A DNA stretch of 64,000 nucleotides from Isoetes taiwanensis (Eukaryota > Streptophyta > Lycopodiopsida > Isoetales > Isoetaceae). The stretch spans positions 3,227,678-3,291,677 of the forward strand of contig JAJEKV010000096.1 of assembly GCA_021234155.1 (NCBI GenBank), read 5' to 3'. Made by a program: the position numbers and the translations under genes. The notes beneath the pieces were generated by a model. That model ran no database searches and had not been told where the DNA came from. It saw only the letters and a program-made list of their open reading frames with translations. Shown here piece by piece: positions 11,772-25,153 of this stretch; the stretch's first letter is position 1, and each line of letters starts with the position of its first letter.

Positions 11772-14597
11772 CTAGTAATGGTGCCCAGCGTTGCTGGGCA
11801 TAATTTGGAACTTGTAAGTGTCGGGAACCTGGAACTTGTGCATTTGCCTACAATAACTTCTAGACCATTGGAACTTTGCATTCGCATACAATAACTTCCA
11901 GGCCATTGAATAATTTTGCAAACCTACAGATTGCAAGTCTGGGCCATCGGGTCATTTTGAGAGTCTGTAGATTGCAAGTGGTCATGTCTATGAGTTGTTG
12001 ATGTTGTGTATAAAATCTCATTAAGTCACTCTCTGTTGTTGATTGTATATGAATGTGGATATATTGTTGTAGCTATGATGTATTGTTGCTTATATATGAA
12101 TATGGATGTGTGTTGTGGTTATGGATGTGTTGTGTTATGTAGATGTGTGTTGTGGCTATGGATGTGTTGTGAACACCACCACGTAACCTTTTGTAGGCAT
12201 TGCATTATTGTGTGTGCGCTTACACAATTTGTTTATTGTGTTTTACTCCTTTATCTATAGCTACCTCTAAAAGTATTTTTATGCCTTTAATTAGAGCTAC
12301 TTTTAAAAAATAATGACATTTTAATTGTGTGCGCAAAATAAATAATGAGACACATGTTTGTGACTCTTGCCAATTAAATATGTAACATTGCAAAATATGA
12401 AAGATGATCTTTTAATGGATTTTCTTAATATATATATCCCATGTTGAATTTATGGAAAACTAAGTTCTTTTTCTTTAAGGCTTTGGAGACATGGCATAGA
12501 AGAACGTTAATGGAATCTCAACATTAAATTATGTTCTCATGAGACATGGCATTGAAGAATGAGCTTTCCAACCCTGCTTAAAATCTGACCAGCTTAAAAT
12601 CTGACCAGCTGGCATTGAATAAAAAACGGACATTGTAGCATGCAATAGAGAATTGAGTTGAGTCGAAAAAGGACATTGGAGCATAAAGGAGAGAATGAAG
12701 CATATCAAAATGGAACTTTTGTATCACTGCTAGCCCAACAACAAACACGAAGAGGGTTCTTATAAGGATAGCACTCTAGAAGTAGAGAAGGACTAAGCAG
12801 TATGGTCAGAATTGAAGGCTTAAAAATGATTCAGAAAACAATATGCAAATTAGATTTACCGATTCTGTATGCAGGTTTGTTCTTTTTCAATAGTGAGACT
12901 CTCACTTTCAATACAACAGTTGTTAGAATAGAGACAAACTGTGTTCCTTGTGTCATCTCTGCACACACTATATAATGATTAATTGTATAGACAAAGACAA
13001 TAGAATACATTTAACAAAGACCTCTCTCAATCTCCTTTTGAATTCAAATGCAGCTAGAAAAGCTATAGCAGGGAAACTCAGAGATCAAAGCCAAAGGCAG
13101 CAAACCCGGCAAACATAGCAAACGCAGTTGATAATTTCGTTAGGGTCGATTGCATTGGCTCGTAATCAATGAACGCTAAATGAAGGCCCACTATGTGTGC
13201 AGCCATTCTTCAACTATTTGTCTTTGAGTTTACATTGTTACAAAATCTACAAAGGGCATACACGTCCCTTAGCTCAAACAGGGTCACAACGTAATTTGAC
13301 CACTTAAAATCACTAAATATCGGCCTAGATATCAAGATGCAAAGTCCTAGAGATCAGTATGCCTTGACATCTCATGAAGAAAGCTAACGGGAACCTACTC
13401 TAAAAGCTGCGGAAAGAAATATCCAAAGACCCCGGCCGATTCGAAATGCATTGCACAACCTCGATTATATAGCAACGGAGGATTATCCGGACAACAATAA
13501 ATCGCCCTTGCTTAGCACAAACAATGGCTACCTCATGCCCTCAAGACAATAAACAAGATGACTCTTTTTCCCCCAAACTAACCACTTAATCTTGCATTAC
13601 GTAAGCATTGCGATTGCACGATTCGTGTTTTTTGAATATAAAGGGATTGAGTGAAAAATCCTGGTTTCATATTATGAAGGAGCTAGCTATTTGAACAAAT
13701 TCTGATTGGCAATACCTCTCAAAGATTTAGTATAGGATATAAGATGCACATATAATAACTTTCAAAAGATGCAACACGTTTTGAATATTACGGTAAAAGA
13801 ATTTTGTAATGCTTGACTTGTAAAATCCTCTTTAGAACGCATGGCAAACCTCAAAACGATGCATAACATCAACGAAGCTAGGTTACAATTTACGGGATCG
13901 ACCATCTAACGAGTTGGATCCATAAAAGTTCTTCCAAAGATCCGGATCATGGAGAAGCATACATTTGTGTAGCTTGCTCGAATGTAAAAGGAAAGGTCCG
14001 CCATGCCGCTTTTGAGATATTATCTACTCTGGTAGGGCTTTTGATCCATGAAGCTCAAAGGAAAATAGATGTAAGTTTCCTCAATATGCCATCAAAATCT
14101 GTAATTGTTCTTTAAGATTTTGAAAGATATTCGAATCCGACTCCAAATGACCACCCAGAACAAAAGCCTAGCAAACTCGCTCATATGGCAAAACCTCCCT
14201 CGGTAAAAGAATGATCCCATCTCCTCTCCTCTAGTTTCTTTAGATGCGCCAATATCATTCTCTTTTCCACTTGTTTCAACGCTACCAATGTGCTACAATC
14301 GCCTTGCGATTAAGGCACCGAAAACTCTGGGTCGGCCATGAAAACACGATGGGCAAGGGCGGGGAACGAATATAATGAAGATGGCTATGGCAACAATGAT
14401 GAGCGATGCGGAGGAGGAAGAGTGGCGGGGGCATCGAATCGGGTTTTAGGCTTGGCCGCCATAGCCCGACCATCTCCAAAACAAAAAGCCAGGGCTAAAA
14501 TCTAAACCGCCTAACCTAACTTTCTAAACTAAATCTGAGCCGTCAATTTTAGGGTTTCGTTGACGACATACTTACCCAATAACATTATAATATAGGA
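11772..14597 (-). mobile_element. Non-autonomous Helitron A3
   Basis: The minus strand starts TCCTATATTATAATGTTATT and ends with hairpin GCCCAGCAACGCTGGGC (11783-11799), spacer and CTAG, inserted between A (11771) and T (14598). The 5' end has the phrase TTTTAGGGTTTCGTTGACGA, related to the ends of the other Helitrons. It holds a GT-rich repeat near its 3' end. No Rep/helicase or recognised captured exon was found. There is no sister copy, so no empty site is available. Confidence 0.88.
12040..12172 (+). repeat. GT-rich imperfect minisatellite
   Basis: Imperfect repeats of TGTGTTGTGGCTATGGATG-like units lie inside Helitron A3. The short cysteine-rich ORF reading through it is a by-product of the repeat. 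Confidence 0.6.
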
Positions 14598-15238
14598 TAG
14601 TAAAGTTTTTTGTTATAAGTTTTTGTCTTCTATATACTTCGTTGCCGTGTTCTATGTTTCTTTCATGTATGATGGTTCTAGTCATTTCAACAATTTGTAA
14701 CTTCGTTCCATGTTTCATTCATGTATAACCTCAATCGACCTAAGTGCCTAGAGAAACCTCATCCCCGCCAAAGCCGGCTTGACTTCCGTTGCCGCTTGCC
14801 CCTTCGCATGCCACAAAATCTTGCTGATGAGAAGTAATCTACGCATGCCAAGGGGGTCAAATAGCCACGGATCAATCGAGCTGACTTTGACGGAGATGAA
14901 ATTTCACTAGATACACGATCCATTGTTGTGTCACCGTGTTCCATTACCTTCATCGACCGTAGTGTCTTCTGAACCCTCCTCGCATCAGATCCGTCTCGAC
15001 TTCCATTGCTGCTTGCCTCTTAAGCATGCGACGTAATCTTCTTGAGAAGTAATCTACGCATGCCAAGGGGCTAAACAGCCACGGACCAGTCGGGACGAAT
15101 CTGATGCTGAAGAGGGTTCATAAGATACATGATCTACATCGTCCCATCCATTGGATAGGTTAGGCGTATCTCCGGTACGCCAAACTGACATTTGAATACC
15201 ATCAGGACCCTATATCTGTACTCCATTCCTTTGGGTGG
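14598..15238. repeat. Spacer with a ~230-bp tandem duplication
   Basis: Two related units cover about 14725-14930 and 14955-15145; both contain the phrases GAAGTAATCTACGCATGCCA and CAGCCACGGA or close variants. The second unit also has an internal inverted match (AACCCTCCTCGCATCAGAT against ATCTGATGCTGAAGAGGGTT). The last ~105 bp, reversed, resemble 52661-52765 across the retroelement, showing that copy B landed inside an inverted repeat. No gene seen. Confidence 0.65.
15234..15238. other. Target site duplication GGTGG, left
   Basis: GGTGG directly precedes the LTR start TGTGACGCTCCC at 15239. The same five bases follow the right LTR at 52621-52625. Confidence 0.85.
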
Positions 15239-16906
15239 TGTGACGCTCCCTGAATATATACGACACCCGGACGTATACATACGGGGACTTCCCCCTCCCA
15301 TGGCGACCACCTCGCCATGAGCAGGGCCCTCCGTCTATTCTGGCCACCCGTATTATGGTGCCCGAAACATTTGGCCCACGCCTTCAATGGGACTCCTACG
15401 TCGCGGAAGCATGAATACAAGGGTTAGCACACAGCATAAATCACATATAAATAACCACCACGAAGGGTGGCGCATCCATCCAAATACCAACGGCAAAGAA
15501 TATACATATAAAACTAAGAAAACACATCTAAACCTCAGGTTCTACCCCGGCTCAGACTCCAGTGAGGATCGACTGACGGTTGGGCCTCAAGAGATCAGCA
15601 AACCGAGTCTTGGCATGGCGTTGGCTGGCATAGAACATCGGCTAGGGTTGTCCACTCCATCTGCCCTCCTCCCGTACACTTTGCGGATGGGTCAATTCCA
15701 CGCTATGGCCGCTATAGCCTTCCGGAGACGCAGGGCTCGAGGCATCACCCTGCTGAGGCTACTCCAGGGTTCATGAAGCCCCGGTCCGATGAGGCAGGTC
15801 AGGGAAGGGTCCCCTTCTAGAATCACAGTGGTTCCATGGGTGAGCTAGAGAATACGTGCCGCATCAGCGACCCCGCATCCGTGCCGACTTACTCACCCTA
15901 AATCTACTCAAAGTGCAAGGTGCCCCATACGGGTCACACCTCTACACCAGTGTCGGGGCCCATACCCGCCCTCTACGTGACCGGCTATCAGGCCTAGCCC
16001 ACTGTAGGAGTCTCAGGAGCCTTTTATGTTCGTGCAAGACCCCACCCCCACTTCACCACTGTGTTCCTTGTCTGGTGCTAAGCCAGTCCATAGCGTCTAT
16101 GACCTAGTGGGCTCTTGTACACAGGCCGCATTATTGGGAGTTACAGGGTTTTATCTAGGAACATACTAACGTATATGAGTTCAGAGGTCTCTACCCCGCC
16201 CTTATTTTCCATTTCCAGAGTGATACCATACAAAGAACTATCAATCCATCTTTTCTAAGAACCAAACCAGAATCAGAATATAAAGAGAACTTACCTTTAC
16301 AATCAAGGGTTAGTTCCTACCATTAAAACACAGAGAGAACAGATAGAACATCACAACAAGTGCCCAACAGGGGCGCTACCCTAGAATTCACAAGCTAAAC
16401 TACTACTAACCAGTGTTTCGGCTGGAACCATTATCGTGGGGTGCTTCCATCTTGCTGTAACTAGGGTGACAGCGACATCTAGTGGGTGTCTGGCGATTCG
16501 GGGGGGTCAACAACAGTCCTTGGGTGCTCAGCTGCTCCTTGGGCGTTCAGCAACAGTCCTTGGGCGCTCAGCTGCTCCTTGGGCGCCCAGCAGCTCCTCT
16601 CCTCCATCTCCAGCTGCTCCTAATTCGAATTGGGGCACAAAAGCCCTAATTTGGGTGTCCAAAATGGAAACCATGCCTTGCCCAATCGATTTGGGCCAAG
16701 TGGCACCCCCTTGTTGGTGCTAATTAACTAATTTAGCTTAATTAGGGTAATTAGGCTATATACTTTATAATTATCCACAATGGATTTATTAACATAGCTA
16801 AATAAAACCATTGTGGTCGACTCCCACTTAGACAATTACCCCCTTATGTCCTAGTGACGTGTCCCGGCGTGCATACGTATACCGTATAAATGCCTGGAAC
16901 GTCACA
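15239..16906 (-). repeat. Left (3') LTR of copy B
   Basis: A 1668-bp LTR with termini TGTGAC...GTCACA. It pairs with about 50944-52620, including the shared internal phrase ATGCCTTGCCCAATCGATTT. Many differences between the two LTRs fall at CAG/CTG triplets. A minus-strand polypurine tract follows at 16907-16926. Confidence 0.9.
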
Positions 16907-19900
16907 TTCTCCCCACCTTAAAAATGATGTTGTCCTCAGCATCAAGACTACTGTTGTTGCAGGGCAACAGATCATGATCATCGCTTAGGACTGTCAAAAG
17001 TGAACAGTCAAAGTTTGTGGAAGTCTCACTGTTTCATCTGTGGTGACGAGCTCATACTCTATCTATTTTTGAAAGCATTCTGTCTATAGATAGAGGTAAC
17101 TGATTATATGTTAAAGACAGGTATAGATATAAAGAACTTCCATTTTTGTTGTTATATTATAATACAGAGTTATTAACCTCGCACTGTTTAATAGAAAGTC
17201 ATTCTAATCATATTAACTTCTGTGTATATACCACTATATATTCTCCCTTCACTTTACAAGTGATTTTATTACAGCCAGGCTTAATGTAATTTTGGATCTA
17301 AATTTCGTTTTTCCTATTTTGGTATAAATTTAACAACTCATATATTGCTATTGTGAGTGTTTAGATGCCTCTGACATTTATAGTTACCCTTTTATAGAAT
17401 TATATATTGTACTGTATATTCCATTTTGACCTATATACATTAATATTAATTACAGACAGACGTTCTTTATTTATTTCTCATAACCTTGTTATAACATTAT
17501 CTAAGTCTCGTTATTCCCTTAGGAGTTTGTGTAAGACATACATATTTATCCCCTTCTATTATATTTGATTATGTATTTAATAACTTGCTCCTTTCGATTA
17601 TCTTTAATGTTTCCATACTCACACTCTCTATCTTTAGCATAGATTACAGTCATATGAGGACAGATGTATAATCATTTACCAGGCGTCCCGATATTCTTAT
17701 ATTTGATTTACTTATTCATTTTATTGTTATTTTCATAAATTTATCACACATACAGACACTCTTATAGTTATGGGGCACAGGTGCGGCTGACATATACATT
17801 CGACGTCATTGGTACCGCCCGGTGCTATCCGGCGTGATGCTATGGCTATGTAATCGTCTCCAGTATCCTAAGGGCCAGACTATGGTGTCCACGGCGGAAG
17901 CATTGAAACCATCGTGGTCTGCCTGAGCTGTTAGATGGTGATGATTGAGGAAGTCCCGGGCTCCTACTTGAAGTAGAAGTCTTTGAATGTTGGGAATAAG
18001 GAGTGTTCGCGATGTCTCTATTTTGGATGGATACTCGAGAAAAATTGGTATGACGCTTTGGTATGTAAGTGAAATCTTGGACCTAAAAATTACGAGGATT
18101 GATGTATGATCGGCATCTAGATTGCTATTCAATGTAGAAGGACTAGATATAGCACGATATATCCGATGGAGAAGTGGTTTATGATTATCTACTAGACCAT
18201 GTTAACGGGTACTATACTAAGGTGGAAACCGGATTATAAGTACCCAGCTCCCGAGAGGGGAAAACACTTTAAAAGTGTAGGTTTCGACCATGATGGTGCA
18301 GGCATAGAATGTCGACTCGACATTGTATAGCTATTGCTACGTGAAGCGAGGTATGATTCGTGGAACGGTAGAGAATAATGTTGTATGAGGATGTTGATCC
18401 ATAAATTATGGATTATAAAATTACACATATATTGTGTTTGGTAAAGAGATTGATGTTCCTGAGGTGTGAAACAAAGACGCAAGATTATAGACGACTAAGA
18501 AAACCACGTAGGCACGTGAATACACTTAATAACGTTGGTCAAATGCATGATCCTTATGCAGGGTGAAAATTAAGGAAATGGCCAGATCCTATGTCGGCCG
18601 GGGGTATGTAGACGCCGGATAAGAGACTGGACAATAGTGTGGAACGTAGTTTTCCCACAAGGTGAAGAGAGCTGAGGTCGAACTGACGAAGGCAGGAATA
18701 AGCATTTTGTAGGACTGCTAGAATGGAAGACGACAATTGTTAGCAAAAGGTGCAACCGTCTGAAAGCTACAAAGTATGTTGGAGCTCTGGCGAAGCTTAT
18801 TCTATGAAGAAAAGTTGACGTTGAACTAATGATACATTAGGAAGGCAAGTAATGTACCCACACGACAAGTGGGAGACAAGAGGTGCTTGAAAGTTGTTGT
18901 AAACAACGTTTCAAATATAGAGAGTTTGGAAGTAATGAAGATAAGAGTTCTTATACCAGAGATGAAATATGTCCACAAGGAACTTAGGTTGGCATTTGGC
19001 CCTGTGGAAGTTATGACTGGAGCTTGAGGACGAAGGCAAAGTAAGGTTAGTGGTATTGAACCCACAACATGTGTACGGTACAAGATAACCAAGTTGGAAA
19101 ACATAAGTTGGCCACATGCCTGAATATAGCTAGATGCCTATGTCAACAAGTTTCATAGGAGTCTAGACTTAGGGTTGGTGCACACATGTTACTATATACA
19201 TAATAACAACGTAGTGGTCCTGGATGTAGGAAGGATTTGGTAGTATTATATACTACACTAGCGAGGATATCAAGGATGTCGATTGTGACATCCAGATGTA
19301 TGTCATATTGGAAGATAGTAGAATATTTGTACAAGGCGAGGGAAATATTACTTGACAAGGTTTAAAGAATGAGCGTAATGATATGCTTATATACGAAGAT
19401 ATTGGGTTAGGTATGCTTTACCAGAGATAAGCATTCAAGTTATCCGAATGGTTAGAGTTGACTATCTTAGATACGTCGTACTAAGGAAAATGAGAAAAGT
19501 TTAAATGAGTGAGAATAGCTAGAGTAAGTCTAGCATATACGGTGATGTTACGTTCAAAAACATCCCGAGGATGGTTGGAACGGTATTGGAATAACCGATA
19601 ATGAGAGCTTAACTACTCAAAGGTTCTAGATACCAATGTATTAGTTCAACGTTATAAGCTAAGAGCATTTATTTGGTTTTGGGAATGAAAAGATATATAA
19701 GAATATCGCGTCCCCTGATGGAAGATAATAAGGAGTACGATGACTTTGGCGATTATACCTTTAGGGGTAACCAAGAAGAGGGCAGTATATAGGAATTCCA
19801 AGTCCCGATAAAATCAAGACGAGGTGTATTGATCAGAACGGTTAAGATTATATAGACCAGTAGTCCATATAATCGAAGAGTTACCCTACACGCGGTGAAC

Positions 19901-20103
19901 AATTCTAGGTACAGAAGTAGAAGCTGGAGGATCCGTTTCCTTCATGGCATAGACCCGTTAGAGATTATGACTTTGAAACTCTTAAGAGGGTAAGGAATTG
20001 GATAATCATATGGCGGTTACCAACGAAGATTGAAACATTGGATTTTCCTATTAGAAGACCAGGGGGTTTTAGTGCCTCCGCTTCATTATGAGGGAGCCAA
20101 AGA
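16907..20103 (-). repeat. Copy B internal region, 3' part
   Basis: After about 60 bp beside the LTR, this matches window positions 1-3141. No retroviral domain or host gene was recognised. It ends at AAAGA, the target duplication of the chromovirus. Confidence 0.8.
20099..20103. other. Target site duplication AAAGA, left
   Basis: AAAGA occurs here and at 33199-33203. In copy A the site is intact as GCCAAAGACGACAAC (3135-3149), showing the pre-insertion state. Confidence 0.97.
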
Positions 20104-21699
20104 TGTGACGCTCCCAGAATATATACGACCCTCGGACGTATACATACGGGGACTTCCCCCTCCCATGGCAATCATCTCACCATGAGCAGGGCCCTCCGTC
20201 TATTTCGGGCCATCTATGAAATGAGGCCCGAAAGAAGGACACCTGAAGGGGTCATTCATTGCCCACGCCGGTGGGACTCCTCGTCGCATGAAGCATGAAT
20301 ACAAGGGTTAGCACACAAAGATGAATATACATAAATAACCACCACGAAGGGTGGCGATCCATCTAATATACCAACGGCATAGAATATGCATCTAATCCTA
20401 CGAAAACACCCAGAACCCAGGTTCTACCCCGGCTCAGACTCTCGTGAGGATCGACTGATGGCTGGGCCTTAAGGAATCAGCAGACCGAGTCTTGGCATGG
20501 CGTTGGCTGGCATAGAACATTGGCTAGGGTTGTCCACTCCATCCGCCCCTCCAGTGCACACTTTGCAGATGGGTCAATTCATGCTATGGCTTTGCTATAG
20601 CCTTCCTGACATGCAAACTCGGGGCATCACCCTCACGAGCCTACTCCGTGTTCATGACGCCTGGTCCGATGAGGCAGGTCGGGGGCGTCCCCTTCCGTAA
20701 TCACGGTGGTTCCATGGGTGAGCTAGAGAATACGCGTGCCGCATCATCAGCCCCCAGATCCGTGCCCACTTACTCACCCTAAATCTACTCAAAGTGCATG
20801 GTGCTCCATACGGATCACACCTCTACACCCGAAGTGTCGGACCCATACCCGGCCCTCTCGTGACCGGGCTATCGCCCCAGCCCATCAGAGGAGTCTCGGG
20901 GCCTTGTATGCTCATGCAAGACCCCACCCCTCATGTCACCACTGTGTTCCTTGTCCGGTGCTAAGCCGGACCATAGCATCTAGGACCCGGTGGGTTCTTG
21001 TGCATGTGCCGCTTCTAATGGGACTCTGAGCTATCTAGGAGCATACAACAATACACGTTCAGGCCTCTACCCCCGTAATCCCCCTGTTTTGAGTCGATTA
21101 AACAAAGAACTAACAATCCATCCTTTCAGAGTAAGACCAAGAATTGAATATAAAGAGAACTTGTTTGTACAATCAAGGGTTAGTTTCTATGATTGATTCA
21201 CAAAGAGAACAGAGAGAGACGGACACAACCAAGTGTTATCTAGAATTCACATAGCCACCTACCTGAATTCTGGCTGGACTCGTTTCCATGGGGCGCCTCC
21301 ATCTTCTGGGAATTGAGAATTCAGCTGTTACTTCACGAGGGGACGATTTGTTATGGTGATCTTACGCAGAAGTGTATGATGGCGCTCAGCTCCTGGCCTT
21401 CCTTGGTCGATCTTCAGGAGTCAATCCCAGGGATAGGGGTCAAGCTGGCATCCAAACTTGGCAATCCCCATGCTGCCCAATCGATTGGGGCAGGTGGCGC
21501 CTCCCCAAATGGTAATTAGCCTAATTTCCTAGGTTATAGGTTATTATTATTAATGTGTTAAATTAGCATAGCTAATTTAATCCTTTTTAAGGTAACTCCC
21601 TAGATTGCAATTAAATTCCCATTGCAAATACATGACGTAGACCGTATTTCCCATTACAAATACATGACGTGGGCCCGTATAACTACATGGAACGTCACA
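20104..21699 (-). repeat. Left (3') LTR of the chromovirus
   Basis: 1596 bp, beginning TGTGACGCTCCC and ending GGAACGTCACA. It is nearly co-linear with 31611-33198. Its first part is also clearly related to the LTRs of copy B. Confidence 0.96.
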
Positions 21700-21718
21700 T
21701 TCTCCCCTCCTAAAAATA
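21700..21718 (-). other. Polypurine tract of the chromovirus
   Basis: Read on the minus strand this is TTTTTAGGAGGGGAGAA immediately before the 3' LTR, the expected plus-strand primer site. Confidence 0.85.
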
Positions 21719-22185
21719 ATCTTTGTCCTCGGCATTGGGGTTAGTTAATTCAAGACATATCGTGAAGCCTTTGAATTAGAAAATGAAGTTAGGAATATAA
21801 CATTAATACGTTGAGATTATAGTAGTTCGGATAGTAATACATTGAAGTTAAAATATCAAAGGAGTTTAGGACCCAAGTCCGATTTAAAACATTCTGACAA
21901 CAAAATTCATACATGTAGACAAAACCAATACGGGAAAAGTTGGGTCATCCGCAACCCTCTATACTAGGCAGGTGACGACTTGTTCATTGGCCTGCACACA
22001 ACCATATACCCGTAGGTTAATAATATGATTAAGTTGTGGTTGAAGGGACCACCCCCTACAAATAAAAGAAAAAATATCTAGAAGGGAATCTATCATGTGT
22101 ACGGCTTGCAATTCATTGTGGCATAAGGAATGGTGGAGTTCCCCGTATAGCCGGAATGAACGCAGTCTATTTACTAGATGCCTTT
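21719..22185 (-). other. Chromovirus 3' untranslated region
   Basis: Non-coding sequence lies between the end of the integrase/chromodomain ORF and the polypurine tract. Related sequence occurs at 6870-7200 and 36944-37300, linking the non-coding copies A and B to this lineage. Confidence 0.7.
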
Positions 22186-22734
22186 CTAGCAATTCGCGGT
22201 CATGTCAACATCAACAATACACCACGTCCTAGAGAACACGAAGGTGATCTCATCATCGGTTATTATTATCATATACGATGCGTCTACCCCTCTAGAACAT
22301 GATTCTCGGTCAATCAAGCCTATCAAGCCTTCAAGCTTACCGCCCGGAGCGGGGTTGATAGCATCGTTGATGGTGCGGCCTTGAGATTCCCGCATGAAGT
22401 CCGGATAGTGCTTCTCAAGGTCTATCTTCATCACCCAGGTAGCATCTTCAACTGGTAAGTGCTTCCACTTGACCAAGTATTGCAACATTTGAGTCCTTCT
22501 GGTCTGTTTGTAAGCTCGATCAAGAAGAGCTTCAGGCACTATTTCCAGCTGCTCTTCAGTCATTTCTAGGAGAGTTGGGGTATCCAAAACCTCCTCTGGG
22601 TCAGGGGTGTGTTGCTTCAGAAGACTCACGTGGAAGACCTTGTGGATCTTCAAGCGGGGTGGCAAGTCCAAGCGATATGCCTGTTCTCCCACGCGTCCAG
22701 TAATCCTGAACGGCCCAGCCCATCTGGGTGCCAA
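22186..22734 (-). pseudogene. Integrase C-terminal end and chromodomain of the chromovirus
   Basis: The 182-codon open segment begins with the end of the integrase (PRWAGPFRI, the GPY/F-type module, then LPPRLKIHKVFHVSLLK). It continues into a chromodomain with RRTQMLQYLVKWKHLPVEDATWV around residues 96-119, including the aromatic YLVKW...TW core. In chromoviruses this tail is thought to guide integration to particular chromatin. About 60 residues follow the chromodomain with no recognised motif. The segment is the 3' end of pol rather than a separate gene, and its first Met lies within the integrase. It is the best-preserved part of pol. Confidence 0.9.
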
Positions 22735-22769
22735 CTTCTTACAATTACCAATTTTAAGCTTGGCTTGTT

Positions 22770-23640
22770 TTACTTTGATCTTAAGCCAAACTGATTAAGC
22801 CCACACGGAAGATTAGTGGGGTTTAGGTGCTTATCCGCTAGACTCTTCGGCGACCGTCGCGGCCAATAAGTAACCCCAACTTCTTCCACCAAGGCCTGCA
22901 TTTCTAAAAGGAGTTGTTGAGAAACCTCCACTTTAGAAACGAGGATTATGCCACGGTCCGGAGTAAGACATTGATAGCCATAATTTATCATGAAGGGAGA
23001 CATTCTAGAAGACTCTGCTTTGTCTTTATTATAGGCTAATTCTACCAAGTAAATATAATCCGCCCATTGTGACTGTTTTACTCCATACATAGCTTCTTAG
23101 CATATCTTCGATAATCGATTGACACGCTCGCTTTGACCATCCGTCTCGAGGATGGTAGGCAGACTCATGGCAAGCTTGGTCCGGATGGTGGCGAAGAAAT
23201 CCTTCCGAATGCATGACAAACTTAGGATCCCTATCCGATACAATTACTCTCGGCATCCCGTGCAACCTGAAAATTTCCTTTGCAAAGAGCAAGGCGATTA
23301 TCGAAGGCGGTGTCCGATGGTGCGACATGGCGGGAAGTGAGCCATCTTTGATAATTTGTCGACCACGACCATTAAGGCATCATACCCACGGAGAGTGCGT
23401 GGAAGCCCCACAATGAAATCCATGGTTATGACTTCCCACTTGGCGTTAGGCACATCCAAAGGTTGCAACTCCCCGGAACTCTTAATTGCTCGACCTTGGT
23501 TTCTTGACAAACCCGACAATCGTTTGATGTACCTAGCAATATCCTTCTTCATGGAAGGCCAAAAATAGCTGGAGCGGATCTTAAAGTAAGTTTTCATAAA
23601 ACCCGTATGTCTGCTATAGGGCTATTGTGTGTATCATGGA
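22770..23640 (-). pseudogene. Integrase core of the chromovirus, frame-broken
   Basis: Reading leftward on the minus strand, remnants appear in order: the zinc-binding region (HDTHNSPIA, then RVCQET in a shifted frame, 23640-23500), the first catalytic Asp in ITMDFIVGLP, VVVDKLSKMAHF, and VIVSDRDPKF with the second catalytic Asp. The glutamate region is damaged, with SAYHP and then DGWSKRA where DGQSERV-like sequence is usual. WADYIYLVELAYN follows. At least three frames are used, so no intact integrase can be made as written. Integrase joins the element's cDNA to host DNA. Confidence 0.9.
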
Positions 23641-24069
23641 GAATCGGCTTTCGCACCCACGAAGTCATTTGGAACACACAACTTATCTTTGTAATATAAT
23701 AAATTGCCCTCCTTCTTATATGAGCGGAATGCTTCACGTTCTCTATCGAGTGCAGGCTTCCTTACCCAAACTTTCCCAAATATTACGAAATTAGGGATCT
23801 GTGGCCAAGGTCTGTTCTATTTGCTTCCCAAACTCATTTGGTGAGTGTGGAAATGGCATTACAATGGGTGCGGGTTATAAAGGGATGATGTGACAAAGCA
23901 TCCGCAACCACATTGTGCTTCCCCGTTTATATACAATCTAAAGTCATATTCCTCGAGGAATTCCATCCATCTGTATTTGACGAGATTCATTTGGTGGGTG
24001 GATAAATAGCGGAGACTCGATGATCCGTATCCAGCTGAAATCTTCTACCAAGAAGGTAGTGTCTCCAAA

Positions 24070-24330
24070 TCACGGAGAAACACGAACAACTGCCAGCAAC
24101 TCCTGGTCATGGGTAGGATATCGCTGCTCTGCATCATTCATCTTCTTTGAATCGTAAGCAACAACTCTCCCCTCCTGCATTAGAACTCCACCAGTAGCTA
24201 TCCTACTAGCATCGGTGGCTACCGATTTATCCTTTTCAGGATCAGGCAAGGTAAGGACCGGTCTGCGGATGTTAAGGCATCCTTGAGCTTCGAAAGCCGA
24301 AGCTTGGACTTTTGTTTTCCAATGTTCCAT
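24070..24330 (-). pseudogene. RNase H segment of the chromovirus
   Basis: The 86-residue segment contains VATDASRIATGGVLMQ, with the first catalytic Asp, followed by VAYDSKKMNDAEQRYPTHDQ and ELLAVV, the usual RNase H order of Ty3/gypsy elements. It removes genomic RNA during reverse transcription. The sequence on both sides continues the pol reading with frame changes, so this is a fragment of a polyprotein. Confidence 0.9.
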
Positions 24331-24599
24331 CCAATCCCTTTTACTTTCTCATGCCTTGTGAGATTAGTAAGAGGTCGGCAATTGTTGCAAAATCCTTAAC
24401 AAATTTCGATAATATCCTGCGAGTCCCAAGAAACTCCGGACCTCTGAAACATTAGCTTGGAATGGGCCAATCCTTTCTTTGCTTCTATCTTGGTAGTGCA
24501 TAGCAATTCCTTACTGCTGAGATAATATGCCCCAAATAGTCTACCCTCGAGTGGCGAACCCGCATTTTAGAGAACTTGGCAAAGAGTCGATGGCGCCTT

Positions 24600-25080
24600 A
24601 GCTTTTGCAAAGCTAATCGAAGATGTTGTTCATGTTGCTTTGCAAGGTTTTACTATAGATGAGAATGTCATCAAAGAAAATGACAACAAAGTCATCCAAG
24701 TATTGGCGGAAGATGTCATTCATCAACCGCATAAACGCGTTGGGCGCGTTGGTCAATCCAAAAGGCATGACGGTGAATTCATAATGCCCATATCACGTAA
24801 TGCAAAAGCGGACTTATGGATGTCCTCTTCCTTTATCCTTATCCGATGGTACCGGGAGCAAATCAACCTTTGAGAAATATTTTGCCCTTATGGCGGTCCA
24901 TAAGATCATACGCCTAGGCAAAACATAGCGATTCTTGATGGTATGCTTATTGAGTTGCCTATAATCAATACACATCCTTAAGGAGCCATCTTTCTTCTTG
25001 ACAAAAGAATAGGGCGCCAAATGGTAAAACACTTGGGCGAATAAACCCCAGATTCATTAACTCTTGTAGTCACATTTTCT
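24600..25080 (-). pseudogene. Reverse transcriptase core of the chromovirus, frame-broken
   Basis: [20 protein letters not shown] and [11 protein letters not shown] (about 25010-24920) mark the RT fingers. Further left, [17 protein letters not shown] is followed by [14 protein letters not shown], whose FFDD pair is the polymerase metal-binding site (about 24800-24655). The expected NAFPLPRIDDLLD-type stretch between them is garbled, and a frame change separates the two parts. Reverse transcriptase copies element RNA into cDNA. Confidence 0.92.
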
Positions 25081-25153
25081 TAAGCTCTGCTAACTCAGGA
25101 GGACTCATTGATGCGGGGGCTTTCTTTGGTAGGCTTAGTACACAGTTCAAGAG